DNA from: Rhodococcoides kroppenstedtii
GTDB lineage: Bacteria; Actinomycetota; Actinomycetes; Mycobacteriales; Mycobacteriaceae
Assembly (NCBI RefSeq): GCF_900111805.1
Contig: NZ_FOJN01000001.1
Span: 310,001-374,000 of the forward strand
Direction: 5' to 3'
DNA length: 64,000 nt
The notes under the pieces were generated by a model. The model did no database searches and was not told the origin of the DNA. It was given only the letters and a program-made list of their open reading frames with translations. Below are positions 17,034 through 26,648 of the stretch, piece after piece. A program made the translations under genes and the position numbers. Position 1 is the first letter of the stretch. Each line of letters begins with the position of its first letter.

Positions 17034-18338
17034 CGGCTGCGGCGGTGGGGTCGATCGGTAGGTGTGGCCGGTGGGGGTGCGGAACTCCACGGTGTGCACG
17101 TCGCTGCCGTCGGTGTCGTCGGGGTCGTCGGTTCTGGTGGTGGTCCAGCCGTCGCCTTGTTTGGCGTGGTTGCAGGCCGCGCAGAGGCCGAGGCCGTTGT
17201 CGGCGGTGGTCGGTCCGCCGTCCTCGTGCGGGGTGATGTGGTCGTGGTGGCGGATTGGGGCGTCGCACCACGGGGTGCGGCAGGTGCGGTCCCGCAGGTC
17301 GATCAACCGGGCCAGACCGGTGGGGAAGCAACGGGGGACCGACTCCACCGCAGTGAGGTGGCCGTCGGCGGGGCGGGCGTAGAGCTTGCGGAGCGTCACC
17401 TCGGTGTCGGTGTCGGTGTCGACGGCGTCGTGGATCCATGCCCGTGCCGCGGCGGCGGGAATCGGCCCGTACCCGGGCACCTCGGCGGGGACGTTGCTGC
17501 CGCCGAGGAGACTCTGGTCGGAGATGACGACCTGCACCGCCACCGGTGGGCCCATGGTGGGGGCGAGACCGACGGTCCGCTCGACGAGCAGGTCCGCCAT
17601 GATCTGATCGCGGGTGCGCCCGTCGGCGTCGCCGGTGGCGACAATGGTGTCCGCATCCCGGCGCAGGGTGGCCCAGACGCAGACGGCGCGGTCCATCGGC
17701 AGCAGCGCGCCGAGGTGGCCCATGAACTCCGGGGCGGGGCGGACGGTGACGCGGCGCTGCTGGGCGGCGCGGGCCTTGCGGCGGGCGACGGCGGCGGCGT
17801 CGAGTTCGGCGGCCAGCCGTGCGGCCATCGCCGCGACGGTGCTGTCGCCCTGGCCGGCCAGGGTGGCGGGGTCGGCGCAGAGGCGGGTGTCGACGAGCCG
17901 TCGGTCCTCGGCGGTGAGGCAGGCGGTTTCGCGGACCAGCAGGGTGGCCCGCCATTCGGAGAGGTCCCCGCGGCGCAGTTGGCCGAGGGTGTGGGGCATC
18001 TCGGTGGTGAGGGCGCGGGCGAGGCCGAGGTGGGTGCTGCCGCGGTGCGGTGAGTCCTTCCGGGCGAGGCCGATCTGGGTGGCGATGCCGGTGTTCCACC
18101 GGGCGGCGGGGCGCCCGGCCTCCCTGCGTTGCTGTCGGATGGTGTCGGCCACCAGGGTCGTCAACACCGCCTGGGCGCCGGCCGCGGCGGCTTTCAACTC
18201 CTCGAGCGCGGTGATGGTCTCGATCGCCGCGGCCCCACCGTCCCGGACTGCCTTGTCGACGGTGATGGTCGCGATGCGTGTCAGAAATCGTCGAATATCG
18301 TTCGGCGACAACTCGTCACCGCACAGATGTTTCTCCAC
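17010..18338 (-). CDS. DUF222 protein with C-terminal HNH endonuclease domain
   Basis: This 442-residue member of the DUF222/HNH family is present in many copies in Rhodococcus and Mycobacterium genomes (the 13E12-repeat proteins of M. tuberculosis belong here). DUF222 covers about 30-320. The HNH nuclease motif is at about 360-405: RTCRTPWCDAPIRHHDHI, PHEDGGPTTADNGLGLCAAC and NHAKQ, with paired cysteines for zinc. The GTG at 18338 has a G-rich GGGGGGA about 6 nt upstream. The function is not established; the family is suspected of mobility or phage defence. It sits between a broken MFS gene and proB, a point where mycobacterial synteny is interrupted. Confidence 0.82.
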   Translation of the reverse strand: MEKHLCGDELSPNDIRRFLTRIATITVDKAVRDGGAAAIETITALEELKAAAAGAQAVLTTLVADTIRQQRREAGRPAARWNTGIATQIGLARKDSPHRGSTHLGLARALTTEMPHTLGQLRRGDLSEWRATLLVRETACLTAEDRRLVDTRLCADPATLAGQGDSTVAAMAARLAAELDAAAVARRKARAAQQRRVTVRPAPEFMGHLGALLPMDRAVCVWATLRRDADTIVATGDADGRTRDQIMADLLVERTVGLAPTMGPPVAVQVVISDQSLLGGSNVPAEVPGYGPIPAAAARAWIHDAVDTDTDTEVTLRKLYARPADGHLTAVESVPRCFPTGLARLIDLRDRTCRTPWCDAPIRHHDHITPHEDGGPTTADNGLGLCAACNHAKQGDGWTTTRTDDPDDTDGSDVHTVEFRTPTGHTYRSTPPPQPLPLRHVS

Positions 18339-18420
18339 GTGAATCCCCCCGAATTCGTGTCACCGACACCATGACACAGGGGTACGACACGAACGCCCGG
18401 CCGATGAACGCGACCGCCGG

Positions 18421-19524
18421 TCAGACGGCGACGAGATCGTCGGCGTGCACCACCGGCCGCCGCGCGTCGGGCGCGAGGTCGCTCGTCGACTTCCCGAGCA
18501 TCCCCGCCAGCTCGGCCGAGTCGTAGGCGACCACCCCCCGCGCGACCGGGGTGCCGTCGTCGGCGTGCAGCGAGACCACGTCACCGGCATCGAAAGTCCC
18601 TGTGACGGAGGTGATTCCGGCGGACAGCAGCGATCGCCGACGCCCGACGACGGCCTCGACCGCACCGGCGTCGAGGGTGAGTCCCCCACTGGTGTCGGCG
18701 GCATGACGCACCCAGAATCGTCGCGCCGACAGCCGCGTCGGTCGCGCGGCGAACACGGTGCCCGTCGTCCCACCGGCCAACGCGGAGGCCGCGTCCGACG
18801 CCGCGGCCAGCAGGACGGGAACGCCGGCGTCCGCCGCGAGCCGCGCCGCGGACAGCTTGGAGGCCATTCCGCCGGTCCCCAGCGCGCCACCCGATCCGGC
18901 GACCACCCCGTCCAGGTCTTCGGGTCCGTCGACCTCCGGGATCAGCCTCGCGGCGGGATCCTTGCGGGGGTCACCGTCGTAGAGCCCGTCGACGTCGGAG
19001 AGCAGAACCAACGCGTCCGCACCCACGAGGTGTGCGACCAGCGCCGCCAGCCGGTCGTTGTCGCCGAAGCGGATCTCGGTGGTCGCCACGGTGTCGTTCT
19101 CGTTGACCACGGCCACCGCGCCGAGCGAACGCAATCGGTCGAGCGTCCGCTGCGCGTTGCGGTGGTTCGCGCGGCGGGCGATGTCCTCGGCCGTCAGCAG
19201 AACCTGGCCGACGGTCCGCCCGTGCCGGGCGAAGGACGTTCCCCACGCATGCGCCAACGCCAACTGCCCCACACTGGCCGCCGCCTGCTTCGTCGCCAGG
19301 TCCTGCGGGCGTCGTCGCAACCCCAGCGGAGCCATGCCCGCCCCGATCGCACCGGACGAGACGACCACCACGTCCGAGCCGCGTCGCATCCGCGCCTCGA
19401 TGGCGTCGGCCAGCGCGTCGAGACGAGAGACGTCGAGGCCCTCGGCCATCGAGGTGAGCGCCGACGATCCGATCTTCACCACCACGGACCGTGCGGCCGC
19501 GATGGTCTCCCGCGTTCCGGTCAC
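18421..19524 (-). CDS. proB: Glutamate 5-kinase
   Basis: ProB (367 residues) phosphorylates glutamate to gamma-glutamyl phosphate, the first and feedback-controlled step of proline synthesis. The amino-acid-kinase domain has [10 protein letters not shown] near 15-24, [13 protein letters not shown] near 53-65, [17 protein letters not shown] and the nucleotide site [14 protein letters not shown]-terminal PUA domain from about 285 is standard for long ProB forms. The ATG overlaps the obg stop by 4 nt, so it is the last gene of rplU-rpmA-obg-proB. ProA acts next but is encoded 16 kb away. Confidence 0.96.
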   Translation of the reverse strand: MTGTRETIAAARSVVVKIGSSALTSMAEGLDVSRLDALADAIEARMRRGSDVVVVSSGAIGAGMAPLGLRRRPQDLATKQAAASVGQLALAHAWGTSFARHGRTVGQVLLTAEDIARRANHRNAQRTLDRLRSLGAVAVVNENDTVATTEIRFGDNDRLAALVAHLVGADALVLLSDVDGLYDGDPRKDPAARLIPEVDGPEDLDGVVAGSGGALGTGGMASKLSAARLAADAGVPVLLAAASDAASALAGGTTGTVFAARPTRLSARRFWVRHAADTSGGLTLDAGAVEAVVGRRRSLLSAGITSVTGTFDAGDVVSLHADDGTPVARGVVAYDSAELAGMLGKSTSDLAPDARRPVVHADDLVAV

Positions 19525-20972
19525 TGCTCGTCGGTCTCCAGACCTCGGCGGACCCGACGCGCATGCTTGCGCTCGGCCGCGCCGATGCGCTCCACCTGGT
19601 CGATACGCGAGTCGGTGCCGCGACCGGTGAGGGTGACCTCGACACCCGCGGGGGTCTGCGGTTCCCAGTCGAAGCTGACGTCACCGATGGTGACGGGAGC
19701 GCCGGGCTGCGCACCCTGCTTGACCAACTCGTCCTCGACGCCGAGCCGCGCGAGCCGGTCCGCGAGGTAGCCCACGGCCTCGTCGTTGTCGAACGCGGTC
19801 TGCTTGACCCACCGCTCGGGACGCTCTCCGCGCACGATGAAGCCGCCTGGCTCGTCGGGATCGGCGATGACGCTGAAGCCCGCACGATCCGTCGCGACGG
19901 GCCGGATGACCTGCCGACGCGGCGCCGCCTTCGGGTGGTCGCGCCGGTACTGCGCCACCAGCTCGGCCAGCGCGAAGGTCAACGGGCGCAGGCCTTCTCG
20001 ACTCACGGCCGAGATGGTGAACACCGGCCAGCCCTTGGCCTCGAAGTCGGGGCGGACCATGTCCGCCAGTTCCGCGGCCTCGGGCACGTCCACCTTGTTC
20101 AGCACGACGATGCGCGGCCGGTCCGCCAGATCGCCCAGGCTCGCGTCGCCCGACAGCGCCGGCACGTACGCCGCCAACTCGGCTTCCAGCGCCTCCACGT
20201 CGGACACCGGGTCACGCCCCGGATCGAGGGTGGCGCAGTCGACCACGTGGGCCAGCACGGCGCACCGCTCGAGGTGACGCAGGAAGTCGAGGCCGAGCCC
20301 CTTGCCCTGACTGGCACCCGGAATCAGACCCGGCACGTCGGCGACGGTGAAGGTGGTCTCGCCGCTCGAGACGACGCCGAGGTTCGGCACCAACGTGGTG
20401 AACGGGTAGTCCGCGATCTTCGGCTTGGCCGCCGACAGCACCGAGACGAGCGACGACTTCCCGGCGCTGGGAAATCCGACCAGGCCGACGTCCGCGACGG
20501 ACTTCAGCTCGAGAACCAGGTCGCGTTCCTCGCCGTCCTCGCCGAGCAGGGCGAAGCCGGGCGCCTTGCGGGCGCGCGAGGCGAGAGCGGCGTTCCCGAG
20601 GCCACCGCGACCGCCGGCCGCCGCCTCGAACCGGGTGCCCTCCCCGATCATGTCGGCGAGGATCCGACCGTCCTTGTCCAGCACGACGGTGCCGTCCGGC
20701 ACGCGCAGGATCAGGTCCTCACCGATGGCCCCGTCGCGGTTGCTTCCAGCACCCTGCGTGCCGTTGCCGCCCTTCGCGTACGGGTGGAAGTGGAAGTCGA
20801 GGAGGGTGTGCACGCCGGAGTCGACGACGAGCACGACGTTGCCGCCGCGCCCACCGTTACCGCCGTCGGGGCCGCCGAGGGGCTTGAACTTCTCCCGGTG
20901 CACGGACGAGCATCCGTTGCCGCCCTTTCCTGCACTGACGTGCAGTGTGACGCGGTCGACGAAGCGCGACAT
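19521..20972 (-). CDS. obg: Obg/CgtA GTPase
   Basis: Obg (483 residues) is a ribosome-associated GTPase linking large-subunit assembly with stress. It has the glycine-rich Obg fold (1-160, with [16 protein letters not shown]), the G domain with G1 [10 protein letters not shown] near 168-177, G3 DVPGLIPGA near 215, and NKVD for guanine specificity near 290. An OCT domain follows at about 345-425, with a charged tail. The ATG at 20972 begins the canonical [12 protein letters not shown]. It is separated from rpmA by about 145 nt holding a strong hairpin, and coupled to proB by a 4-nt overlap. Confidence 0.97.
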   Translation of the reverse strand: MSRFVDRVTLHVSAGKGGNGCSSVHREKFKPLGGPDGGNGGRGGNVVLVVDSGVHTLLDFHFHPYAKGGNGTQGAGSNRDGAIGEDLILRVPDGTVVLDKDGRILADMIGEGTRFEAAAGGRGGLGNAALASRARKAPGFALLGEDGEERDLVLELKSVADVGLVGFPSAGKSSLVSVLSAAKPKIADYPFTTLVPNLGVVSSGETTFTVADVPGLIPGASQGKGLGLDFLRHLERCAVLAHVVDCATLDPGRDPVSDVEALEAELAAYVPALSGDASLGDLADRPRIVVLNKVDVPEAAELADMVRPDFEAKGWPVFTISAVSREGLRPLTFALAELVAQYRRDHPKAAPRRQVIRPVATDRAGFSVIADPDEPGGFIVRGERPERWVKQTAFDNDEAVGYLADRLARLGVEDELVKQGAQPGAPVTIGDVSFDWEPQTPAGVEVTLTGRGTDSRIDQVERIGAAERKHARRVRRGLETDEQ

Positions 20973-21023
20973 GGGAGAGGTCCTTCCGAGCGGTGATGCA
21001 GGTGGTGAGTGGTGAAACGCCGA

Positions 21024-21064
21024 CAGGGGCGGCCGGAGAGCACAAGCCCTCCGAGCCGCCCCTG
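21024..21064 (-). terminator. Strong intergenic hairpin between rpmA and obg
   Basis: Arms CAGGGGCGGCCGGAG (21024-21038) and CTCCGAGCCGCCCCTG (21049-21064) pair with one bulged base. There is no long U-run. It lies 3' of rpmA and 5' of obg on the transcribed strand. It may act as a partial terminator or RNA-processing site that lowers obg-proB output relative to the ribosomal proteins. Confidence 0.6.
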
Positions 21065-21117
21065 CCGGGAACGTGTCGGTCAGCGGGAAGCATGCTTCCC
21101 GCAGTGCCGCAGGAGGA

Positions 21118-21381
21118 TCAGACCTCTGCGGCGGCCGGAACGATGTTGACGGTCTTGCGGCCACGCTTGGTGCCGAACAGGACCGAGCCCGCAGCGAGGG
21201 CGAAGAGCGTGTCGTCGCCACCACGGCCGACGTTCACGCCGGGGTGGAAGTGCGTGCCACGCTGACGGACCAGGATTTCGCCTGCGTTGACGTCCTGGCC
21301 GCCGAAGCGCTTGACGCCGAGTCGCTGAGCGTTGGAATCGCGACCGTTGCGTGAGCTGGACGCGCCCTTCTTGTGTGCCAT
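21118..21381 (-). CDS. rpmA: 50S ribosomal protein L27
   Basis: L27 (87 residues) begins [20 protein letters not shown] with the flexible N-terminal arm that reaches the peptidyl-transferase centre. It continues with [27 protein letters not shown] and [17 protein letters not shown] residues typical of L27. It starts directly with MAHKKG and shows no Firmicutes-type cleavable leader. It lies 46 nt downstream of rplU in the usual L21-L27 pair. Confidence 0.98.
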   Translation of the reverse strand: MAHKKGASSSRNGRDSNAQRLGVKRFGGQDVNAGEILVRQRGTHFHPGVNVGRGGDDTLFALAAGSVLFGTKRGRKTVNIVPAAAEV

Positions 21382-21427
21382 GAGAAACCCTCCGGGGTCG
21401 GTAGAGAGATCAGAACGTCGGACGACG

Positions 21428-21739
21428 TCAGTTGATGCCGGTGACCTTGAGGACGGTCAGCTTCTGCCGGTGTCCCTGACGCTTGTGGTAGCCGGTCTTG
21501 TTCTTGAACTTGTGGATGCGGATCTTCGGGCCCTTGGTGTGCTCGACGATCTCGCCGGCGACCGACACCGTGGCCAGCTTGTCGGCGTCGGTGGTCAGCT
21601 CGGCGCCGTCGACGACGAGAACCGGGTCAAGCGAGACGGCCGTGCCGGGCTCTCCCTCGATCTTCTCGACCTTGACGAGGTCACCCACTGCGACCTTGTA
21701 CTGCTTTCCGCCGGTCTTGACGATCGCGTACGTTGCCAT
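21428..21739 (-). CDS. rplU: 50S ribosomal protein L21
   Basis: L21 (103 residues) has [20 protein letters not shown] at the N-terminus and the C-terminal basic signature [17 protein letters not shown]. It binds 23S rRNA in the large subunit. It is the first gene of rplU-rpmA-obg-proB, driven by a good promoter about 190 nt upstream. The leader between the promoter and the ATG (about 185 nt) is long enough for a regulatory structure, but I did not recognise a known ribosomal leader. Confidence 0.98.
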   Translation of the reverse strand: MATYAIVKTGGKQYKVAVGDLVKVEKIEGEPGTAVSLDPVLVVDGAELTTDADKLATVSVAGEIVEHTKGPKIRIHKFKNKTGYHKRQGHRQKLTVLKVTGIN

Positions 21740-21929
21740 CGGACGGCTACCCCTTGCTTGTCGAACGTGTTCGCTCCCCGTGTGGGGGCGACTGGTCTCT
21801 CGGCGCGACACGACCTCCGGCGAACCGGGGGGCCGTCGCATCCAGTGATGATCTGCTGGCCGGCACAGCGGGCGGGACCCACCCGAGAGATGGGCACGAC
21901 ACGGCCGCGTCGCCGACAGCGACCGTCCA

Positions 21930-21959
21930 AGATTACGGGAGAGCGTCGTGCCGGGTCAA
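21930..21959 (-). promoter_or_regulatory. Promoter of rplU-rpmA-obg-proB
   Basis: On the minus strand, TTGACC (21959-21954) and TAATCT (21935-21930) are separated by 18 nt. This is one of the best sigma-70-type matches in the window. Transcription would start near 21923, giving a leader of about 185 nt before the rplU ATG. Confidence 0.75.
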
Positions 21960-21994
21960 ACCGGTGACGCCCCACCTCCCGGACCTACCCTTCC

Positions 21995-24900
21995 CTACTC
22001 CTCCACCGGCGGACCGGCGGGGCGACCTGCGGCGCGACGTCGGGGACGACGCACCGGCGTGGCCGCCGAGGCGGACGCCGCTCCCCCGGTGGTGACCGAC
22101 GCCTCGGGCGCGGACTCCCCGGACGCTGCAGTATCCGAGTTCTCCGACGCTGATCCGTCGGCCGACGAGCCCGCGACCGGGCCCCCAGCCGAACCCACGG
22201 CCGCATCCTGAGCCGGGACGACGATCACGGTGCCGGCCGAATCCCCGGCCGGCGCGGCCGCCGCCCGTGCGACCCGGCGGGCGCGACGCGGGCGGGCTGC
22301 CGGCTTCTCGGGCTCAGCGGGCTGCTCGGGCTCTGCCGGCGCTACGGGCTGCTCGGGCTCCGCCGGCGCCACGGGCTGCTCGGCGTCGGCCTGCACCGGC
22401 TCGACCGATGCAGCGGTCTCGGCCTCCCGCACCGCCTCGACGGCTGCTTCGGCATCCGCGACGGGGTCGCCCGCCACCTCGGCGACGGGGTCGCCTTCCG
22501 CCTCGGCGACGGGGTCGCCCTGTACGACGGCGACGGGGTCACCCGCAGGCTCGTCCTGGTGGTGGTGAGCGGCCATCGCGAGGGCGACGGGATGCGGCTG
22601 GCGCGGCGCGACCTTCGCCTCCGAGGCAGCCGACTCCGCGGCGTCACCGGAGTCGGTTTCGCCGGTGGTGTCGCTCTCGGTGTCCGACGACTTGTCGCGG
22701 TCGGCGGACCGGCCGCCACGCTTGCGTCGCGACCCACCCTGCTGATCGCGCGATCCGCGCCCGCCGTCGTCCTTGGCCGTCTCGACCGGGAACTGGTGGA
22801 CGACGATGCCGCGGCCGTGGCAGTGCTCGCAGGTGGTCGAGAACGCCTCGATCAGTCCGGTGCCCATGCGCTTGCGGGTCATCTGGACCAGGCCGAGGGA
22901 GGTCACCTCGGACACCTGGTGGCGCGTGCGATCCCGGCCGAGCGCCTCGGTGAGGCGACGCAGAACCAGGTCACGGTTGGATTCGAGGACCATGTCGATG
23001 AAGTCGACGACGATCATTCCGCCGATGTCGCGCAGCCGCATCTGGCGCACGACCTCCTCGGCCGCCTCCAGGTTGTTCCGCGTGACGGTCTCCTCGAGGT
23101 TGCCGCCCTCGCCGGTGAACTTGCCGGTGTTGACGTCGACCACGGTCATCGCCTCGGTGCGGTCGATCACGAGGGTGCCGCCGGACGGCAGCCACACCTT
23201 GCGGTCGAGCGCCTTGGCCAGTTGCTCGTCGATGCGGTACGCGGCGAAGACGTCCACGTCCTTGGACGTCGACTCGTAGCGCGTCACCCGCGGCAGCATG
23301 TCCGGAGCCACGGCCTCGATGTAGCTCTGCACGGTCGACCACGCGCGTTCGCCCTCGATGACCAGACCCGAGAAGTCCTCGTTGAACAGGTCGCGCACGA
23401 CCTTGACCAGAAGATCCGGCTCCTCGTACAGGGTGACCGGCGACGATCCCTTGCTCGATTCGGCGTTCGACGACCGCTCCTGGATGGCCGCCCACTGCGA
23501 CTGCAGCCGGGTGACGTCGCGCTCGAGCTCCTCGGCACTGACGCCCTCGGACGCGGTGCGGATGATGACCCCGGCATCGGCGGGAACGATGTCGCGCAGG
23601 ATGTCCTTGAGCCGTTTGCGCTCGTTGTCGGGCAGCTTGCGGCTGATGCCCGTGGACGACCCGCCCGGCACGTACACGAGGAAGCGTCCGGCCAACGAGA
23701 TCTGCGTGGTGAGGCGCGCACCCTTGTGACCCACCGGGTCCTTGGAGACCTGCACCAGCACCTGGTCGCCCGACTTCAGCGCCTGCTCGATCTTGCGACT
23801 GTTGCCGCCCAGACCTGCGGCGTCCCAGTCGACTTCGCCGGCGTAGAGCACACCGTTGCGCCCCTTGCCGATGTCGATGAACGCCGCTTCCATGCTGGGC
23901 AGCACGTTCTGCACGCGCCCCAGGTAGATGTTGCCGACGATCGAGCCCGACGACGTACTGGTCACGAAGTGCTCGACCAGAACGCCGTCCTCGAGCACCC
24001 CCACCTGCGTCAGATCGGGGTGGCCGGCGAGCGACTTCTCCCGGACGACCATGGTGCGGTCGACCGATTCCCGGCGCGCGAGGAACTCGGACTCGGTGAG
24101 AATCGGCGGACGGCGACGTCCCGCGTCCCGTCCGTCCCGACGACGCTGCCGCTTGGCCTCGAGTCGGGTCGACCCCGAGATGCCCTGAACCTCGTCCTTC
24201 TTGGCCCGCTGGCGCGGCTCGCGCTCGTGGACGACCGTGTTCGGCGGATCGTCCTCGCTGGTGGTGTCGTCTCCGTCGCCACCGCCGCTCTTGCGGCGGC
24301 GCCGACGGCGTCGACGACGGCTGGCCGACTCCCCGCCGGTCTCGTCGGATTCGGCGGTGCCGTCCTGCGAATCGTCGGACTTGTCGGACTCGTCGGACGC
24401 TGCCGTGTCGGCGGTCTCCGTGGACGCGGCGTCGGTGCTGCCTGTCGACTCCTCGGCGGTGTCGGCAGTGTCTGCGGCGTCGGCATTCTTCTGCCCGCCG
24501 CGACGGCTGCGGCGACGGCCACGCTTGGGGGCGTCGGTCGAGTCGGCACCCTCGGTGGCCGCTGCATCGTCGTCGGCTCCACTGCCGTCGGCAGCGGACT
24601 CGTCGGACGTCGTGTCGGTGGCGGTGTCCGCCCCGCCGGTCGTCGGCGTGTCGGTGGCGTCGTCGCCCGACTCTCCGCCGTTCTCACCGGTGTCGTCGTT
24701 CCCGGCGTCACCACGGCCACGGCCACGGCCTCGCCGTCCGCGACGACGGCGACGCGGTCCGCTGCCGGACTCGCTGTCGTCCTGATCGGACTCGCTGCGG
24801 GGACCGTCGGTCGGCGCGGCGTCCTTCTGCGCGGCATCGGCCGGTGCGGAGTCCGCCTGTCCGGCCTCGGCCGTCGCGGCGTCGACCTGCTCGGCATCGG

Positions 24901-25372
24901 CCACCGGCTCCGGCGCGGCGGGCTCGGCCGGGGCAGCCTTGCGCGTGGACGCACGACGCCGACGCGGCGCCTCCGGTGCGGGCTCGGGCTGGAGGAAGAG
25001 CGGGACGTCCGCCGGCCGCACCTCGGGAGCGGGCGCCTCGGACTCGTCCGGCGTCGTCGGCGCAGGGGCCGACGTGAAGAGGTCGGGCTCGGTGACGGAC
25101 GCCGGGCTCTCGTCGGCAGTGGAGGCTCCGGCCTGCTCCTCGGCGGGAACGTCGGCCGGGTCGACGGCAGCCGCCTCGCCGGCCGGCGCGTCGAGCGCGC
25201 TGGCCACCGTCTCGGCGTCCTCACGCACGACGCTGGACTGCACGCTGCGGACGTCCTTGCCCATCTCGGCGAGCTGAGCGACGACCTGCTTGCTGGTCAC
25301 TCCGAGGAGCTTGGCCAGGGCGTGAACGCGGATGCGCTCGGGGAAGTTTCTGGGCGGCTCGTGATCGGCCAC
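21995..25372 (-). CDS. rne: Ribonuclease E/G
   Basis: This 1125-residue endoribonuclease handles mRNA decay and rRNA/tRNA processing. The N-terminal 30 residues (RVHALAKLLGVTSKQVVAQL) resemble the small IF2-N helix domain. A long acidic, low-complexity region follows with Arg-rich patches to about 450. The catalytic core has an S1 domain (GNIYLGRVQNVLPSMEAAFID), DNase-I-like metal residues in VVDVNTGKFTG and FIDMVLES, and the zinc link CEHCHGRG near 870-880. The C-terminus is low complexity with tandem repeats and two Arg-rich patches. The GTG at 25372 has GAGGAG upstream. Actinobacterial RNase E commonly has this central catalytic core with disordered arms. Confidence 0.95.
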   Translation of the reverse strand: MADHEPPRNFPERIRVHALAKLLGVTSKQVVAQLAEMGKDVRSVQSSVVREDAETVASALDAPAGEAAAVDPADVPAEEQAGASTADESPASVTEPDLFTSAPAPTTPDESEAPAPEVRPADVPLFLQPEPAPEAPRRRRASTRKAAPAEPAAPEPVADAEQVDAATAEAGQADSAPADAAQKDAAPTDGPRSESDQDDSESGSGPRRRRRGRRGRGRGRGDAGNDDTGENGGESGDDATDTPTTGGADTATDTTSDESAADGSGADDDAAATEGADSTDAPKRGRRRSRRGGQKNADAADTADTAEESTGSTDAASTETADTAASDESDKSDDSQDGTAESDETGGESASRRRRRRRRRKSGGGDGDDTTSEDDPPNTVVHEREPRQRAKKDEVQGISGSTRLEAKRQRRRDGRDAGRRRPPILTESEFLARRESVDRTMVVREKSLAGHPDLTQVGVLEDGVLVEHFVTSTSSGSIVGNIYLGRVQNVLPSMEAAFIDIGKGRNGVLYAGEVDWDAAGLGGNSRKIEQALKSGDQVLVQVSKDPVGHKGARLTTQISLAGRFLVYVPGGSSTGISRKLPDNERKRLKDILRDIVPADAGVIIRTASEGVSAEELERDVTRLQSQWAAIQERSSNAESSKGSSPVTLYEEPDLLVKVVRDLFNEDFSGLVIEGERAWSTVQSYIEAVAPDMLPRVTRYESTSKDVDVFAAYRIDEQLAKALDRKVWLPSGGTLVIDRTEAMTVVDVNTGKFTGEGGNLEETVTRNNLEAAEEVVRQMRLRDIGGMIVVDFIDMVLESNRDLVLRRLTEALGRDRTRHQVSEVTSLGLVQMTRKRMGTGLIEAFSTTCEHCHGRGIVVHQFPVETAKDDGGRGSRDQQGGSRRKRGGRSADRDKSSDTESDTTGETDSGDAAESAASEAKVAPRQPHPVALAMAAHHHQDEPAGDPVAVVQGDPVAEAEGDPVAEVAGDPVADAEAAVEAVREAETAASVEPVQADAEQPVAPAEPEQPVAPAEPEQPAEPEKPAARPRRARRVARAAAAPAGDSAGTVIVVPAQDAAVGSAGGPVAGSSADGSASENSDTAASGESAPEASVTTGGAASASAATPVRRPRRRAAGRPAGPPVEE
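22320..22383. repeat. 27-bp tandem repeat within rne C-terminal coding region
   Basis: There are two full copies (22320-22346 and 22347-22373), differing at two C/T positions, and a third partial copy to 22383. On the coding strand they encode the nine-residue unit VAPAEPEQP. The region is disordered, so length variation between strains is expected. Confidence 0.85.
22461..22556. repeat. 24-bp tandem repeat within rne C-terminal coding region
   Basis: ACGGGGTCGCC recurs at 22461, 22485 and 22509, and as ACGGGGTCACC at 22533, an exact 24-bp period. The repeats encode GDPVAxxx octapeptides in the disordered tail of RNase E. The units are in frame, so copy-number changes would not break the gene. 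Confidence 0.85.
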
Positions 25373-25760
25373 GTGTTCTCCTCGGGGCCCCGGGCGCGGT
25401 CGTCGCGAACGGTCGGCCCCTGGTGGGGGCGTCGTCCGTCGACACGAACCGCGGCCACGCGGGTGCCTTGGTCTGTTCGCGGAACCCGGGCGGGTTCGAC
25501 GAGGTCGGGTCGCATCTCGGCCCGTCGCCGACCGGAACGGTCGTCGACGGGTACCGCGAATGCCTGGGCGGATGGCCGGTCCGAGCGCCTCGTCCTCAGC
25601 GTCGCCGTCCGTCGAGGTGCCGGAGGGCACGACGACCGACGCGCGGTCCGCGATGACGGGCACCGGGTGCCGTGGATGTCATCCGGTCGCCTGCGCGTGG
25701 TGCGCGCCGCGACCTCCGTCAGTATCCCACACGGATGTGTTCACCCACGCCACCCGTGGC
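25373..25760 (-). promoter_or_regulatory. Long rne leader region with candidate promoter
   Basis: No gene was found between rne and ndk. On the minus strand, GATACT at 25726-25721 is a reasonable -10, which would give an rne leader of about 340 nt. The leader contains GC-rich inverted repeats such as GGCACC/GGTGCC near 25659-25671. Long rne leaders mediate autoregulation in E. coli; that this one does so is an inference. Confidence 0.4.
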
Positions 25761-25794
25761 CGGAACGGTCGCCCGAGGTGTCGACCGTTCCGGG
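25761..25794 (-). terminator. Terminator hairpin of ndk
   Basis: Perfect 12-bp stem: CCGGAACGGTCG (25761-25772) with CGACCGTTCCGG (25783-25794) and a 10-nt loop. It starts 11 nt after the ndk stop on the transcribed strand. There is no U-run, which is common for actinobacterial terminators. Confidence 0.75.
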
Positions 25795-25804
25795 GCCGGC
25801 GGCA

Positions 25805-26218
25805 TCAGCCCAGTTCGGGGAACCAGATCGCGATCTCCCGGGCGGCGGATTCCGGCGAATCCGATCCGTGCACCAGGTTCTGCTGGCCGTCGAGCGCGAG
25901 GTCGGCACGGATGGTGCCGGGCACGGCCTTGGCCACCGGGTCGGTTCCGCCGGCGATCTGCCGGAACGCGGCGATGGCGCGCGGCCCCTCGAGCACGGCG
26001 GCGACCAGGGGGCCCGACGTGATGAACCCCAGGAGCTCGGGGAAGAAGGACTTCTCGGCGTGCTCGGCGTAGTGCGCGGTCGCGTCCTCCTCGGACACGG
26101 TGAGCAGCTTCAGGGCGACGATGTCCAGGCCCTTGCGTTCGACCCGGCCGAGGATCTCTCCGACGAACTTGCGGGCGACGCCGTCGGGCTTGATCAGTAC
26201 GAGAGTGCGTTCGGTCAC
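25805..26218 (-). CDS. ndk: Nucleoside diphosphate kinase
   Basis: Ndk (137 residues) transfers the gamma phosphate from NTPs to NDPs through a phosphohistidine. It begins [21 protein letters not shown] and contains the active-site motif [13 protein letters not shown], with the catalytic histidine near 115. Length is standard. The GTG at 26218 lies 7 nt after a TAGGCT -10 and has no Shine-Dalgarno, suggesting its own leaderless promoter although it follows the DUF4233 gene by only 22 nt. A perfect hairpin terminator follows the stop. Confidence 0.97.
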   Translation of the reverse strand: MTERTLVLIKPDGVARKFVGEILGRVERKGLDIVALKLLTVSEEDATAHYAEHAEKSFFPELLGFITSGPLVAAVLEGPRAIAAFRQIAGGTDPVAKAVPGTIRADLALDGQQNLVHGSDSPESAAREIAIWFPELG

Positions 26219-26231
26219 GCGGCAGAGCCTA
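26216..26231 (-). promoter_or_regulatory. Leaderless promoter -10 of ndk
   Basis: TAGGCT at 26231-26226 on the minus strand, 7 nt, then GTG at 26218. It would allow ndk expression independent of valS-folC-DUF4233. Confidence 0.6.
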
Positions 26232-26240
26232 GCGTCCTGG

Positions 26241-26648
26241 TCACTCGCGCTGACTGGGCAGGCGTCCCTCCGCGATGCGCTTGCGCAGATCGCGGCGGAG
26301 GTAGATGAGGTACGCCCACACGCAGGAGAAGAGCAGCCCGACGATCGCGATCGACGGATGCGCCAGGAATCCCACGATCACCAGCACCTGCAGGGCGACG
26401 TTGAACTGCAACGCCCACGGTCGCCCCTGGAGGCCGGCGCCGAGCAGCATGACGATGCCGAGTCCGACGATGTAGGTCCCGCTGATCCAGGACAGCCCCC
26501 CGCCGACGGTCGCGACGACGGGCAACGCCAGAAAGACGACGATGGCCTCGAGCACCAGGGTGCCGGCGCAGACGCCGCGGAACCCCTTCCACGGATCGCG
26601 CGCGGGCGGCGGAACGGACCCGCCCTCGGGGGTCGGAGCGGTGGTCAT
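26241..26648 (-). CDS. DUF4233 membrane protein
   Basis: This 135-residue protein has about three to four membrane segments ([68 protein letters not shown]) and a basic C-terminus. It matches the DUF4233 family found beside folC across Mycobacteriales. The ATG overlaps the folC stop by 4 nt, so it is cotranslated with folC. The function is unknown; the conserved neighbourhood is the only clue. Confidence 0.8.
   Translation of the reverse strand: MTTAPTPEGGSVPPPARDPWKGFRGVCAGTLVLEAIVVFLALPVVATVGGGLSWISGTYIVGLGIVMLLGAGLQGRPWALQFNVALQVLVIVGFLAHPSIAIVGLLFSCVWAYLIYLRRDLRKRIAEGRLPSQRE

Noticed and set aside
22261-22556. Tandem repeats in rne considered as a CRISPR array
   Set aside because: The repeats are in frame, directly adjacent without unique spacers, and encode a peptide repeat. 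No cas genes are present.
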